From NCBI GenBank assembly GCA_037444855.1, contig JBBILO010000001.1:1-64000 (forward strand): a stretch of 64,000 bases of DNA. Reading direction: 5' to 3'. How positions within the stretch are numbered: position 1 is the first letter of the stretch; each line of letters opens with the position of its first letter. Shown in pieces: positions 52,584 to 60,555 of this stretch. Position numbers and translations under genes: made by a program. This DNA is from JBBILO01 sp037444855 (GTDB lineage: Bacteria > Patescibacteriota > Microgenomatia > UBA1406 > GWC2-37-13). The notes under the pieces were generated by a model, which ran no database searches, was not told the DNA's origin, and worked only from the letters and a program-made list of their open reading frames with translations.

Positions 52584-53702
52584 ATGAAATTATCCCAATT
52601 TAAATCCCCAAAAGAACGACGTGAGTTTTTGGAGCAAAAACTAAAAATTTCTCTTTCAAAAATTTCCCAGGCCTTTGTTGATGAAGAAAAAGATATCCAT
52701 TGCGAAAATTTGATTGGGGAAACCACTTTGCCATTAGGTGTTGCCGGCCCGCTCTTAATTTCTTATCAAGAAAAAAGAAATGAATATTATCTTCCATTGG
52801 CAACGACTGAAGGGGCTTTAGTGGCTTCAGTTAATCGAGGCTGCAAAGCGATTACGTTATCAGGAGGCACTAATATTTTTGTTGAAGACAATGGGATTAC
52901 CCGCGGACCGGTTTTTGAGACAAAAAATCTCGAAGAATCTTTTGCTTTAAAAAAATTCATCGAGGAAAATTTTTCTTTGATTAAAAAAGAAGCTGAAAAA
53001 ACTTCTTCTCACCTCAAACTTTTGCGATATGAGATTAAAATCATTGGTCATTTAGTGTATCTTCGTTTTTTTTATGATACTGATTTGGCAATGGGGATGA
53101 ATATGGCAACTATTGCTACCCAGGCGATTGTTAATTTGATCGAAGAAAAAACAAAAATAAAATGTATCGCTATTGCCGGCAATTTTGATCTTGATAAAAA
53201 AGCCGCTTGGTTAAATTTTTCTTCACCTCGGGGACTATCAGGATGGGGAGAAGTGTTTCTTTCTAATGAGATTTTAAAATCAGTTTTGAAAACCACCAAA
53301 GAAAAAATTTATCAAGTCTGGTCAGATAAAAATCTTCAAGGATCAATCATTTCTGGGAGCTTAGGTTTTAACGGCCATTTTGCCAATATTATGGCTGCTT
53401 TTTTTGCCGCAACCGGCCAAGACTTAGCCCATGTGGTTGAAGGGAGCTTAGGAATAACCACAGCAAGAGTTGATAAAAATGGTTTATATTTTTCAATTTA
53501 TTTACCATCAATTGTTTTAGGGATGATTGGCGGTGGAACAAAATTATCAGCTAAAAAAGAAGCAATTGCTATTACAAAAGCAAAAGATAAAAAGGAACTG
53601 GCATCGATTTTAGTGGGTGGAGTATTAGCTGGTGAAATTTCTCTTTTAGCTTCATTAGCTGAGGGGACGTTGGCTTGTTCTCATCAACGATTAGGAAGAT
53701 AA
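52584..53702 (+). CDS. hmgA: HMG-CoA reductase, class I (archaeal/eukaryotic type)
   Basis: 372 residues. Substrate and catalytic motifs are CENLIGETTLPLGVAGPLLI, ATTEGALVASVNRGCKAI with catalytic Glu, DTDLAMGMNMATIATQA, LDKKAAWLNF with the catalytic Lys, GQDLAHVVEGSLG, GGGTKLSA and the final LACSHQRLGR with the catalytic His. It reduces HMG-CoA to mevalonate with NADPH. There is no membrane domain. It is first in the mevalonate operon; gaps in this operon are 0 to 40 nt. The family signature is class I, unlike the class II enzyme of most bacteria with this pathway. Confidence 0.95.
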   Translation: MKLSQFKSPKERREFLEQKLKISLSKISQAFVDEEKDIHCENLIGETTLPLGVAGPLLISYQEKRNEYYLPLATTEGALVASVNRGCKAITLSGGTNIFVEDNGITRGPVFETKNLEESFALKKFIEENFSLIKKEAEKTSSHLKLLRYEIKIIGHLVYLRFFYDTDLAMGMNMATIATQAIVNLIEEKTKIKCIAIAGNFDLDKKAAWLNFSSPRGLSGWGEVFLSNEILKSVLKTTKEKIYQVWSDKNLQGSIISGSLGFNGHFANIMAAFFAATGQDLAHVVEGSLGITTARVDKNGLYFSIYLPSIVLGMIGGGTKLSAKKEAIAITKAKDKKELASILVGGVLAGEISLLASLAEGTLACSHQRLGR

Positions 53703-53717
53703 AATTTAAATTTATCT

Positions 53718-54740
53718 ATGATAGGAATTGTTTCTTATGGATTTTATTTACCAAAATATCGAATAAAAACAGAAGAAATTGCCAATCAATGGGGAAAAAA
53801 TCCTGAAGAAATTAAAAAATCATTACTAATTAAGGAAAAAGCAGTTTCTTCTTTTGATGAAGATTCTTTGACAATGGCTTATGAAGCTAGTTCGATGGCT
53901 TTATCTAATTTTAATGATGAATTATCAAAAATTAAAATTGTCTTTTTTGGTTCAGAAACACCGGTCTATGCGGTTAATCCAACCTCAACCATTTTAGCTG
54001 AGTTTTTAGGGATTGAAAAAAATTATCTCGCTCTTGATCATCAATTTGCCTGTAAAGCGGCCACAGGTGCGATGATCTCTGCCTTAGGTTTGATAAAAAG
54101 CGGTTTTTCCGAGTATGCTTTAGTTTGCGCTTCAGATAAAGCAACAGCAAAGACCCATGATGCTTTGGAATACACCGCCGCCTCAGGAGCCGTCAGTTTA
54201 ATTTTGGGAAAAAAGGACGTTTTATTAGAAGTGGTTGATTATACTTCTTACTCCTCAGACACGCCTGATTTTTGGCGACGAGAAGGGATTAGGTTTCCCA
54301 GTCATGGGGGTCGATTTACCGGTAAACCTTCATACTTTACCCATATTATTAGTGCATCAAAAAAACTTTTAGAAAAAAACAAAATGACTGTCAAAGATAT
54401 TAATTATGGAGTTTTTCATATGCCCAATGGCAAGTTTCCTCAGGAAGTGGCTAAAGTTTTAGGATTTTCTGAATATCAAATTAAAGATAGTCTGGTTGTC
54501 TTTTTTCTTGGCAATTCTTACAGCGCTTCAGCTTTGATGGGTCTTATGGCCGTTTTAGATAAGGCGAAAGCTGGAGACTTAATCTTTTTTGCTTCCTATG
54601 GTTCTGGAGCTGGTTCAGATGCTTTTATTTTTAAAGTGACTCAAGAGATTGAGAAAAAAAGACAAAATTTTTCAAAAATTTTAACCAACAAAAAATATAT
54701 TGATTATGCTACTTATTTAAAGTTTATGAAGATAATTTAA
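53718..54740 (+). CDS. Archaeal-type HMG-CoA synthase
   Basis: 340 residues. GIVSYGFYLPKYRIKTEEIA starts the thiolase-fold protein. The active Cys lies in DHQFACKAATGAMISALGLI, with GVFHMPNGKFPQEVAKVLGF and FFLGNSYSASALMGLMAVLD supplying His and Asn. It condenses acetoacetyl-CoA with acetyl-CoA. Archaeal HMGS forms a complex with thiolase and a DUF35 protein, and exactly these three genes follow one another here. The stop and the thiolase ATG overlap (TAATG). Confidence 0.92.
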   Translation: MIGIVSYGFYLPKYRIKTEEIANQWGKNPEEIKKSLLIKEKAVSSFDEDSLTMAYEASSMALSNFNDELSKIKIVFFGSETPVYAVNPTSTILAEFLGIEKNYLALDHQFACKAATGAMISALGLIKSGFSEYALVCASDKATAKTHDALEYTAASGAVSLILGKKDVLLEVVDYTSYSSDTPDFWRREGIRFPSHGGRFTGKPSYFTHIISASKKLLEKNKMTVKDINYGVFHMPNGKFPQEVAKVLGFSEYQIKDSLVVFFLGNSYSASALMGLMAVLDKAKAGDLIFFASYGSGAGSDAFIFKVTQEIEKKRQNFSKILTNKKYIDYATYLKFMKII

Positions 54741-55891
54741 TGATTTCAGTTATTGGTTTTTATCAAACAAAATTTGGTGAATTGTGGGAGAAATCACTTT
54801 TTGATTTAGTCGAAGAAACAATTTCTTTTATTTTAAGAGAAAATCAACTATCAATTGAAGAGATAGACGCGATTTTTTTTGGCAATATGCTTTCTGGTGT
54901 TTTGGAAAACAATCTTCATTCAGCAGCAAAAATTGCTGAAATTATTAAAAAAAATATTCCAATTTTTCGTATCGAATCAGCCTGTGCTTCTGGAGGAGTG
55001 GCTTTTTATTTAGCTAAACAATATTTAGAGGCTAATTCAAATAAAACCGTTTTGGTAATTGGCGCAGAAAAGATGACTGATTTCTCACCCGAGGAAATTA
55101 CTCAGGCTTTAGCAGGTGCTGCCTCCGGTGATGAACAGGAAGTTGGTTTAACTTTTCCAGGAGCTTATGCGCTGATGGCTAATTTTTATCTTCAAAAATA
55201 TCATTATTCTGAAAGAAATTTAGCTTATGTAGCTGTCAAAAATCATTTCCATGGTAGTTTAAATAAAAAAGCTCATTTTCAAAAAAAAATTACTCTTGAT
55301 GATGTATTAAAAAGCGCTTACGTTGCTTATCCGATAAAGGTCTTAGATTCCTCATCCATTTCTGATGGCGCCGCCGGTTTAATCTTGACTAACGATAGAG
55401 ATTTGCTAAAAAAAACAAAATATCAGGTGAAAGTTCTTGCTTCAGAAATGGCGACCGACTCGATTTCTTTGATGGAGAGAGAAAAAATTGATGAGATAAA
55501 GGCAACAAAAATTGCTGCTAAAAAAGCTTTTTTTTCAGCAAAAGTTGATCAAAAGGATATTCAAGTGGCTGAAGTTCATGACTGTTTTACCATTGCTGAA
55601 ATTTTAGCCATGGAGGATTTAGGATTTTGGAAAAAAGGTGAAGGTGGAAAAAGAGTTAAAGATCAAGAAACAATGTTGGGAAATGGTGGTAAATTAATTG
55701 TTAATTCTTCTGGTGGATTAAAAGCCGCCGGTCATCCGGTTGGCGCCACCGGTGTCAAACAAATAGGTGAGATTTATTTACAATTAACTAATCAAGCGGT
55801 TAATCGACAAGTAAAAAATGCTCGTTTTGGCCTTGCTCATAATATCGGTGGCAGTGGAGGGACTGCAGTGGTGACGATATTAGCCAGTTAG
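54740..55891 (+). CDS. Acetyl-CoA C-acetyltransferase (thiolase, archaeal SCP-x-like)
   Basis: 383 residues. The first active Cys is in FRIESACASGGVAFYLAKQY. C-terminal motifs are EVHDCFTIAEILAMEDLGFW and NSSGGLKAAGHPVGATGVKQ, with GLAHNIGGSGGTAVVTIL where the second Cys position reads HNIGGSG, as in archaeal/SCP-x-type thiolases. It makes acetoacetyl-CoA, the first mevalonate-pathway intermediate. It lies between HMGS and DUF35 genes, matching the archaeal complex. Confidence 0.92.
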   Translation: MISVIGFYQTKFGELWEKSLFDLVEETISFILRENQLSIEEIDAIFFGNMLSGVLENNLHSAAKIAEIIKKNIPIFRIESACASGGVAFYLAKQYLEANSNKTVLVIGAEKMTDFSPEEITQALAGAASGDEQEVGLTFPGAYALMANFYLQKYHYSERNLAYVAVKNHFHGSLNKKAHFQKKITLDDVLKSAYVAYPIKVLDSSSISDGAAGLILTNDRDLLKKTKYQVKVLASEMATDSISLMEREKIDEIKATKIAAKKAFFSAKVDQKDIQVAEVHDCFTIAEILAMEDLGFWKKGEGGKRVKDQETMLGNGGKLIVNSSGGLKAAGHPVGATGVKQIGEIYLQLTNQAVNRQVKNARFGLAHNIGGSGGTAVVTILAS

Positions 55892-55933
55892 TAAGAAATT
55901 TTTATTTTTAATTTTAAATTTTAAATTTCTAAT

Positions 55934-56236
55934 ATGGTTAGTCCAGTAAAAATTTGGCGACGGCAAAAAAAGATTAGGCAGATTTTAGGAAAAAAAGGTA
56001 AGATCATTACCTTGACCAAGGTTTATGTTGCCGGATCCGATTTTAAGAAGTACGCTCCTTACTATCTTGTTTTGGTAGAATTAGAAGATAAGAAAAAGAT
56101 TATTGCTCAATTAGTCGAGTCTGAAGATGATAAGGATTTATTTGGAAAAAAAGTGAAAGTTATTCTTCGGCGGATAAGAGAGATTAGCGAAGAGGATGTC
56201 ATTCCATATGGAATAAAGGTGAAAATAATTGAATAA
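55934..56236 (+). CDS. DUF35 OB-fold protein without the zinc ribbon
   Basis: 100 residues. The start SPVKIWRRQKKIRQILGKKG and the OB-fold part (IITLTKVYVAGSDFKKYAPY, YLVLVELEDKKKIIAQLVES) match DUF35. In archaea this protein bridges thiolase and HMG-CoA synthase and holds the CoA intermediate. The usual rubredoxin-like Cys4 segment between the N-terminal helix and OB fold is missing: there is no Cys in the protein. So it is a compact version. Flanked by thiolase and mevalonate kinase. Confidence 0.8.
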   Translation: MVSPVKIWRRQKKIRQILGKKGKIITLTKVYVAGSDFKKYAPYYLVLVELEDKKKIIAQLVESEDDKDLFGKKVKVILRRIREISEEDVIPYGIKVKIIE

Positions 56237-56241
56237 ATTTT

Positions 56242-57183
56242 ATGATTTCATATCAAGCACCAGGAAAAGTTATTTTATCCGGAGAGCATGCGGTTGTTTA
56301 TGGCAAACCGGCTTTAGTTTCAGCGATTGATAAAAAACTAACATTTAGGCTTTTTCAAGATAAAAAAATTAAAGATGAGTCTTTAGATTTTATCGCTCAG
56401 ACAGTAAAAAAGTTTTTAGCCAAGAAACAAGTTAAATTTTTTGACAGACCTTATTCATTTGAAGTTCAATCAGAAATTCCGATCGGTCGAGGGTTAGGTT
56501 CTTCAGCGGCTTTATCAGTGGCAGCAGTTGCCGCTTTCTTAGAATTTTATAGCGGAAAAAAATTTGAAAGAGAAATGATTAATAATCTCGCTTATGAAGT
56601 CGAAAAAAAATTTCACCAAAATCCTTCAGGAGTAGATAACACTGTTTCTTGTTTTGGCGGCTTGATCTTTTATCGAAAAGAGTTTGAATTTCTAAAGAAT
56701 ATCTCGCTTTTAAATTTTAAAATCCCAAAAAAAATTGAAGAAAATTTATTTTTAATTGATGGCGGCCAAACCAAAGAATCAACAAGAGAAATGGTTGAAA
56801 GGGTAAAAGAGAAATATAATAAAAAACAAACTTTAATTGAAGAACTTTTGGCACGAATTGAAAAAACAACTAAAAAAATGACTGTTTCATTAGTTAAAGA
56901 AGACGCGAATCTTTTTTCCCAAATGATAATGGAAAATGAAATTTATTTGGAGATTTTAGGGATTGTTTCCAAAAAAACAAAAAAACTTTTAGAAAAACTG
57001 CAGTCTTTTGGGGTTGGAAAAATTACTGGCGCCGGCGGCATAAAAGAAGGCTCAGGATTTATTTTATTTTTTTCTTTTAATAAAAAAGGTTTGATTGATT
57101 TTTTGGAAAAAAATAAGATTGATTTTTTTGCTTTTAAGCAAAATTTTGAGGGAGTGAAGTTTTTAGAAAAAAATGAAAATTAA
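56242..57183 (+). CDS. mvk: Mevalonate kinase
   Basis: 313 residues of the GHMP kinase fold. YQAPGKVILSGEHAVVYGKP is the family start, GRGLGSSAALSVAAVAAFLE the phosphate-binding loop, NPSGVDNTVSCFGGLIFYRK the catalytic Asp region, and GVGKITGAGG the third motif (usually TGAGGGGC). It phosphorylates mevalonate at the 5-OH. The archaeal/short length is normal. It overlaps the decarboxylase gene by 11 nt. Confidence 0.92.
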   Translation: MISYQAPGKVILSGEHAVVYGKPALVSAIDKKLTFRLFQDKKIKDESLDFIAQTVKKFLAKKQVKFFDRPYSFEVQSEIPIGRGLGSSAALSVAAVAAFLEFYSGKKFEREMINNLAYEVEKKFHQNPSGVDNTVSCFGGLIFYRKEFEFLKNISLLNFKIPKKIEENLFLIDGGQTKESTREMVERVKEKYNKKQTLIEELLARIEKTTKKMTVSLVKEDANLFSQMIMENEIYLEILGIVSKKTKKLLEKLQSFGVGKITGAGGIKEGSGFILFFSFNKKGLIDFLEKNKIDFFAFKQNFEGVKFLEKNEN

Positions 57184-58183
57184 AGTTAAAAGTCCAGCCA
57201 ACATTGCTTTTATTAAATATTGGGGACAAAGAGATTCTCATTTTATTCTTCCCTATAATGATAGTTTTTCAATGAATCTCTCTCATTGTATTACCGAAAT
57301 CACTATTGAAAGATTGAATGACGATCACAAAAAGGAGGTATTTCTAGAAGATTATTTAACAAAAAAAGTTATTCCTATCCAGCAAGAAAGGTTGGAAAAA
57401 ATAATTGATTACTATTATTTAATAAAAAAATTTGTTGATAAAAAGGATGATTTTGGTTTTAGAATTTTTTCAAAAAATAACTTTCCGATAAAATCAGGAA
57501 TCGCTTCTTCTGCTTCTTTTTATTCAGCCTTGGCTTTAGGTTTTTCTTACCTTTTTATGGAAAAAAATTTACCCGAAAAAAATCTTTCGATTCTCGCCCG
57601 ACTTTCTGGATCAGGATCCGCTTGTCGGTCAATTCCTGACGGTTTTGTTTGGTGGAAAAAAGGAAAAAACTCAAAGACTTCTTATGCTTATTCAATTGCT
57701 CCACCCAAATATTGGGATTTGGTTGATTTAGTGTTAATTGTCTCGGAAAAAGAAAAGATTGTGGGATCTCAAGAGGGTCATCAAAAAGCCCTTACTTCCC
57801 CATTTTTTAAATTAAGATTGACTGATTTGAAAAGAAGAATAAAAGAAATAAAAGATGCTTTTTTAAAAAAAGATTTTGAAAAATTTGGTCAATTAATAGA
57901 AGAAGAAGCTTTGTCATTACACTTTGTTGCTATGACTCAAATCCCGCCGCTTTACTATTGGAGTGGAAAAACAATTGAAATTATTAAAGAGATTGTTTAT
58001 TTAAGAAAAAAAAACCGCTTTGGATTTTTTACTATCGACGCGGGTGAAAACATTCATCTTATTTGTCAAAAAAAAGATGAAAAATTCTTTTTTCAGTATT
58101 TTTCTCAAAAAAAGGAAATTAAAAAAATGATTATTAATTATCCAACAATTGGAGCTCGACTATGGGAAGTAAAAGAGAATTAA
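57173..58183 (+). CDS. Mevalonate (di)phosphate decarboxylase
   Basis: 336 residues, GHMP fold. VKSPANIAFIKYWGQRDSHF with the conserved Lys, LPYNDSFSMNLSHC, FPIKSGIASSASFYSALALG and SGSACRSIPDGFVWWKKG are diagnostic of the family, and FTIDAGENIHLIC near the end holds the catalytic Asp region. Sequence alone does not say whether the substrate is mevalonate 5-diphosphate or 5-phosphate. The adjacent isopentenyl phosphate kinase and the lack of a phosphomevalonate kinase favour the monophosphate (phosphomevalonate decarboxylase). Overlaps the next gene by 22 nt. Confidence 0.88.
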   Translation: MKIKVKSPANIAFIKYWGQRDSHFILPYNDSFSMNLSHCITEITIERLNDDHKKEVFLEDYLTKKVIPIQQERLEKIIDYYYLIKKFVDKKDDFGFRIFSKNNFPIKSGIASSASFYSALALGFSYLFMEKNLPEKNLSILARLSGSGSACRSIPDGFVWWKKGKNSKTSYAYSIAPPKYWDLVDLVLIVSEKEKIVGSQEGHQKALTSPFFKLRLTDLKRRIKEIKDAFLKKDFEKFGQLIEEEALSLHFVAMTQIPPLYYWSGKTIEIIKEIVYLRKKNRFGFFTIDAGENIHLICQKKDEKFFFQYFSQKKEIKKMIINYPTIGARLWEVKEN

Positions 58184-58983
58184 TTTTAATTAAAATTGGC
58201 GGTAGTTTAATTACCGATAAGACAAAACCCTATACGGTAAAAAGATCCGTTATTAAAAAATTAGCGATCCAAATTAAGGAAGCTTTAGAAGAAAAGCCAG
58301 ATTTATATTTAATTATCGGTAATGGCGGTGGTTCTTTTCCTCACTATCCCGCGGTTGAATACCAAATGAAGGAAGGGATTAAAAAACTCAATCAAAAGTT
58401 TGGTTTTGCGTTAGTCCAAGAAGCAGCATCAAAACTAAATCGAATTGTCGTAGAAGAATTTTTGAAAAACGGGATTAAAACAATATCGTTTAATCCTTCA
58501 TCAATGATTGTCGCTGAAAACCAAGAAATTAAAAATTTTTTTATTGATGCCTTGTTAGGAGTTTTAAATCTACAGATGGTGCCGGTTATTTATGGTGACA
58601 TTGTTTATGATAAAACAAGAGGTGCCACTATATTGTCTACAGAACGATTATTGAATTATTTGGCGCTTTTTCTAAGAGATAAAAACTATTATGTTAAAAG
58701 AATAATTCATAATGGGACAACGCCCGGTGTTTTGGACGCAAAAGGACGAGTTATCCCAACAATTACCGCTAAAAGCTTTTCTTCGCTGGATAAAATTATT
58801 GTTTCTGTTAAAGGATATGATGTCACTGGAGGTATGAAACATAAGATTGAAGAGGCTTTGAAAATTGCTCAATTTGGAATTCAGACTACCATAATTAATG
58901 GAATTAAAGAAAAAGGAATACTAAAAAAAGCAATTTTGGGACAACGAGTTAAGGGAACAATAATCACAGCTGAGGAATTCTAA
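58162..58983 (+). CDS. ipk: Isopentenyl phosphate kinase
   Basis: 273 residues, amino-acid-kinase fold. KIGGSLITDKTKPYTVKRSV and IIGNGGGSFPHYPAVEYQMK (family GHGxGSFGH, with the catalytic His after SFP) mark the family. QMVPVIYGDIVYDKTRGATI, LSTERLLNYLALFL and DVTGGMKHKIEEAL follow. It phosphorylates isopentenyl phosphate to IPP. It is last in the operon and its 3' end overlaps the convergent pilin-like gene by 20 nt. Typical of archaea and a few bacteria. Confidence 0.88.
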   Translation: MGSKRELILIKIGGSLITDKTKPYTVKRSVIKKLAIQIKEALEEKPDLYLIIGNGGGSFPHYPAVEYQMKEGIKKLNQKFGFALVQEAASKLNRIVVEEFLKNGIKTISFNPSSMIVAENQEIKNFFIDALLGVLNLQMVPVIYGDIVYDKTRGATILSTERLLNYLALFLRDKNYYVKRIIHNGTTPGVLDAKGRVIPTITAKSFSSLDKIIVSVKGYDVTGGMKHKIEEALKIAQFGIQTTIINGIKEKGILKKAILGQRVKGTIITAEEF

Positions 58984-59314
58984 TACCCCAATTAGGAAAG
59001 ATTTTGAGAATATCGCTTGTTACTAAATTGTAAAGGGCTAACATCGCAAAAACAAAGAGGAGTCCAATAACAGCGTTCGTCATTTTGCTTCTTGCTTTAG
59101 TGATTTTTTCTTTTTCACCTCCCGAAATAATCCAATCATACGCCCCCCATAATAGATAAATGAGCATGGTTAGAGTAGCAACTAAAATAAAAACACGGAT
59201 ACCAAAACCAACAATTTTAACCACGCTTTCTTGAGGATCGGTGGGCAAACCAGAGACAGGAGGAGCGATCGTTCCAAAGATTCTTGGCAGTGGATCTTGG
59301 GTCAGTAATTTCAT
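58964..59314 (-). CDS. TrbC/VirB2-like two-TM pilin-family protein
   Basis: 116 residues. Two TM segments: VVKIVGFGIRVFILVATLTM (into LIYLLWGAYDWIISGGEK) and MTNAVIGLLFVFAMLALYNL, joined by a Lys-rich loop EKEKITKARSK. The W-x-x-SGG-x-x-KI--AR---TNAIIGL arrangement recurs in small CPR proteins related to VirB2/TrbC pilins of type IV secretion. No other secretion genes are in the window. The start overlaps the upstream sister gene by 4 nt. Confidence 0.7.
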   Translation of the reverse strand: MKLLTQDPLPRIFGTIAPPVSGLPTDPQESVVKIVGFGIRVFILVATLTMLIYLLWGAYDWIISGGEKEKITKARSKMTNAVIGLLFVFAMLALYNLVTSDILKIFPNWGIRIPQL

Positions 59315-59604
59315 ACCGGCAGATTAACTCGTAAAAAATAGGCAATAATTCTGACAATAACAAAACTTAAAACTACAATTAGTAGGCCAATGATTGCAAA
59401 GATAATTTGTTTTTGGGCTTTGGCAAGATTTTCTGATTTATCGGCAGCAGTAATCCAAGTAAAAGACGCTTTAAGCAACATTACTAGAAAGATTAACGCC
59501 GCACCTCCTTGAAGAAGAGGAAGAAAAACATTAAGAATCGTTCCCAAATTTGAAACTTTTGCTGGAGCAAAATTGTTTGGATTAATTTCAAGAGCGTGAA
59601 CCAT
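59311..59604 (-). CDS. TrbC/VirB2-like two-TM pilin-family protein
   Basis: 97 residues. A short N-terminal part (MVHALEINPNNFAPAKVSNL) and two TM segments: LQGGAALIFLVMLLKASFTW and QIIFAIIGLLIVVLSFVIVR, joined by the basic loop ADKSENLAKAQK. It is a paralogue-like partner of the gene downstream and has a clear promoter. The pair may form a surface filament or a membrane assembly. Confidence 0.68.
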   Translation of the reverse strand: MVHALEINPNNFAPAKVSNLGTILNVFLPLLQGGAALIFLVMLLKASFTWITAADKSENLAKAQKQIIFAIIGLLIVVLSFVIVRIIAYFLRVNLPV

Positions 59605-59611
59605 TATTAAA

Positions 59612-59640
59612 AGTTTATTAGAATCAAGTTTTTAAGTCAA
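59612..59640 (-). promoter_or_regulatory. Promoter of the pilin-like gene pair
   Basis: On the minus strand: TTGACT (59640-59635), 17 nt, TAAACT (59617-59612), then 7 nt to the ATG at 59604. Again no room for a ribosome-binding site. Confidence 0.75.
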
Positions 59641-59669
59641 GATTAAAATTTTAAAAGTAAAAAAATAAT

Positions 59670-59735
59670 GGTGTAAAAGAGTGTAAAGGTTGAAATTAGT
59701 TAAAATCATTAGTCAGTTCAATCAGTTAAATCGGT
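59670..59735 (+). repeat. Copy of the dispersed intergenic repeat
   Basis: The first 21 nt (59670-59690) are identical to 13557-13577 (GTGTAAAAGAGTGTAAAGG core), and the following GAAATTAGTTAAAATC resembles 13506-13520. The rest of the 213-nt gap before uppS holds AT-rich sequence without a visible feature. Confidence 0.75.
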
Positions 59736-59817
59736 AATATTGTTATTGTCATTAATCAATTTTTAATTTTCAGTCAATATTTTAACAATTAATAAAAAAA
59801 TAAATAGTAAAATATAG

Positions 59818-60534
59818 ATGATAATGAAAGAAAATAATTTATCGAACTTAATGAAAATTCCAATCCATTTAGCGATTATTCCTGATGGCAATCGTCGCTG
59901 GGCAAAAGAAAAAAATTTACCTACCTTTGAGGGATATCGACGGGGATATCAAAGAGGGATTGAGATTGGAAAAAAAGCAAGAGGGTTAGGAATAAAATAT
60001 TTAACCTTTTGGGCTTTTTCAACAGAAAATTGGAATCGGTCAAAAGAAGAAGTTACTTATTTAATGAGAATTTTTAAAGATCTAGTTGATCAAAATTTGA
60101 AAGAAGCTTTAAAAGATGAAATTAAAATTACCCATTTAGGAAGAAAAGATCGTATTGATCAAGAACTAAGAGATAAACTTGCTAAAGCGGAAGAAAAAAC
60201 AAAAAGCTTTGATCGTTATTATTTAAATTTAGCTTTAGATTATGGAGGAAGAGATGAGATTATAAGAGCAATAAAAAAAATCCAAACTATCGATAACAAT
60301 TCATTAATATTCAGCGATGATAATTTTAATCGATTTTTAGATACCCACGCAATACCTGATCCGGATTTAATTATTAGAACTAGTGGTGAGATGAGAACAT
60401 CAGGGTTTATGATTTGGCAAGCGGCTTATTCAGAATGGATTTTTTACCCAAAATATTTTCCTGATTTTACTTCAGCAGATTTAGAAGAGTGTTTAAAAGA
60501 ATTTGCTCGGCGACAAAGAAGATTTGGAAGATAA
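59818..60534 (+). CDS. uppS: Undecaprenyl diphosphate synthase (cis-prenyltransferase)
   Basis: 238 residues. HLAIIPDGNRRWAKEKNLPT has the catalytic Asp and pyrophosphate-binding Arg/Asn; FWAFSTENWNRSKEEVTYLM and PDPDLIIRTSGEMRTSGFMI (family RTSGE-R-SNF-LWQ) complete the signature; WQAAYSEWIFYP follows. It elongates farnesyl diphosphate with IPP to the lipid carrier for peptidoglycan and glycans, so it uses the product of the mevalonate operon and feeds PBP2 and the glycosyltransferases. The ATG at 59824 is an alternative start. Confidence 0.95.
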   Translation: MIMKENNLSNLMKIPIHLAIIPDGNRRWAKEKNLPTFEGYRRGYQRGIEIGKKARGLGIKYLTFWAFSTENWNRSKEEVTYLMRIFKDLVDQNLKEALKDEIKITHLGRKDRIDQELRDKLAKAEEKTKSFDRYYLNLALDYGGRDEIIRAIKKIQTIDNNSLIFSDDNFNRFLDTHAIPDPDLIIRTSGEMRTSGFMIWQAAYSEWIFYPKYFPDFTSADLEECLKEFARRQRRFGR

Positions 60535-60555
60535 AAAAATATTATAATATTTTAT

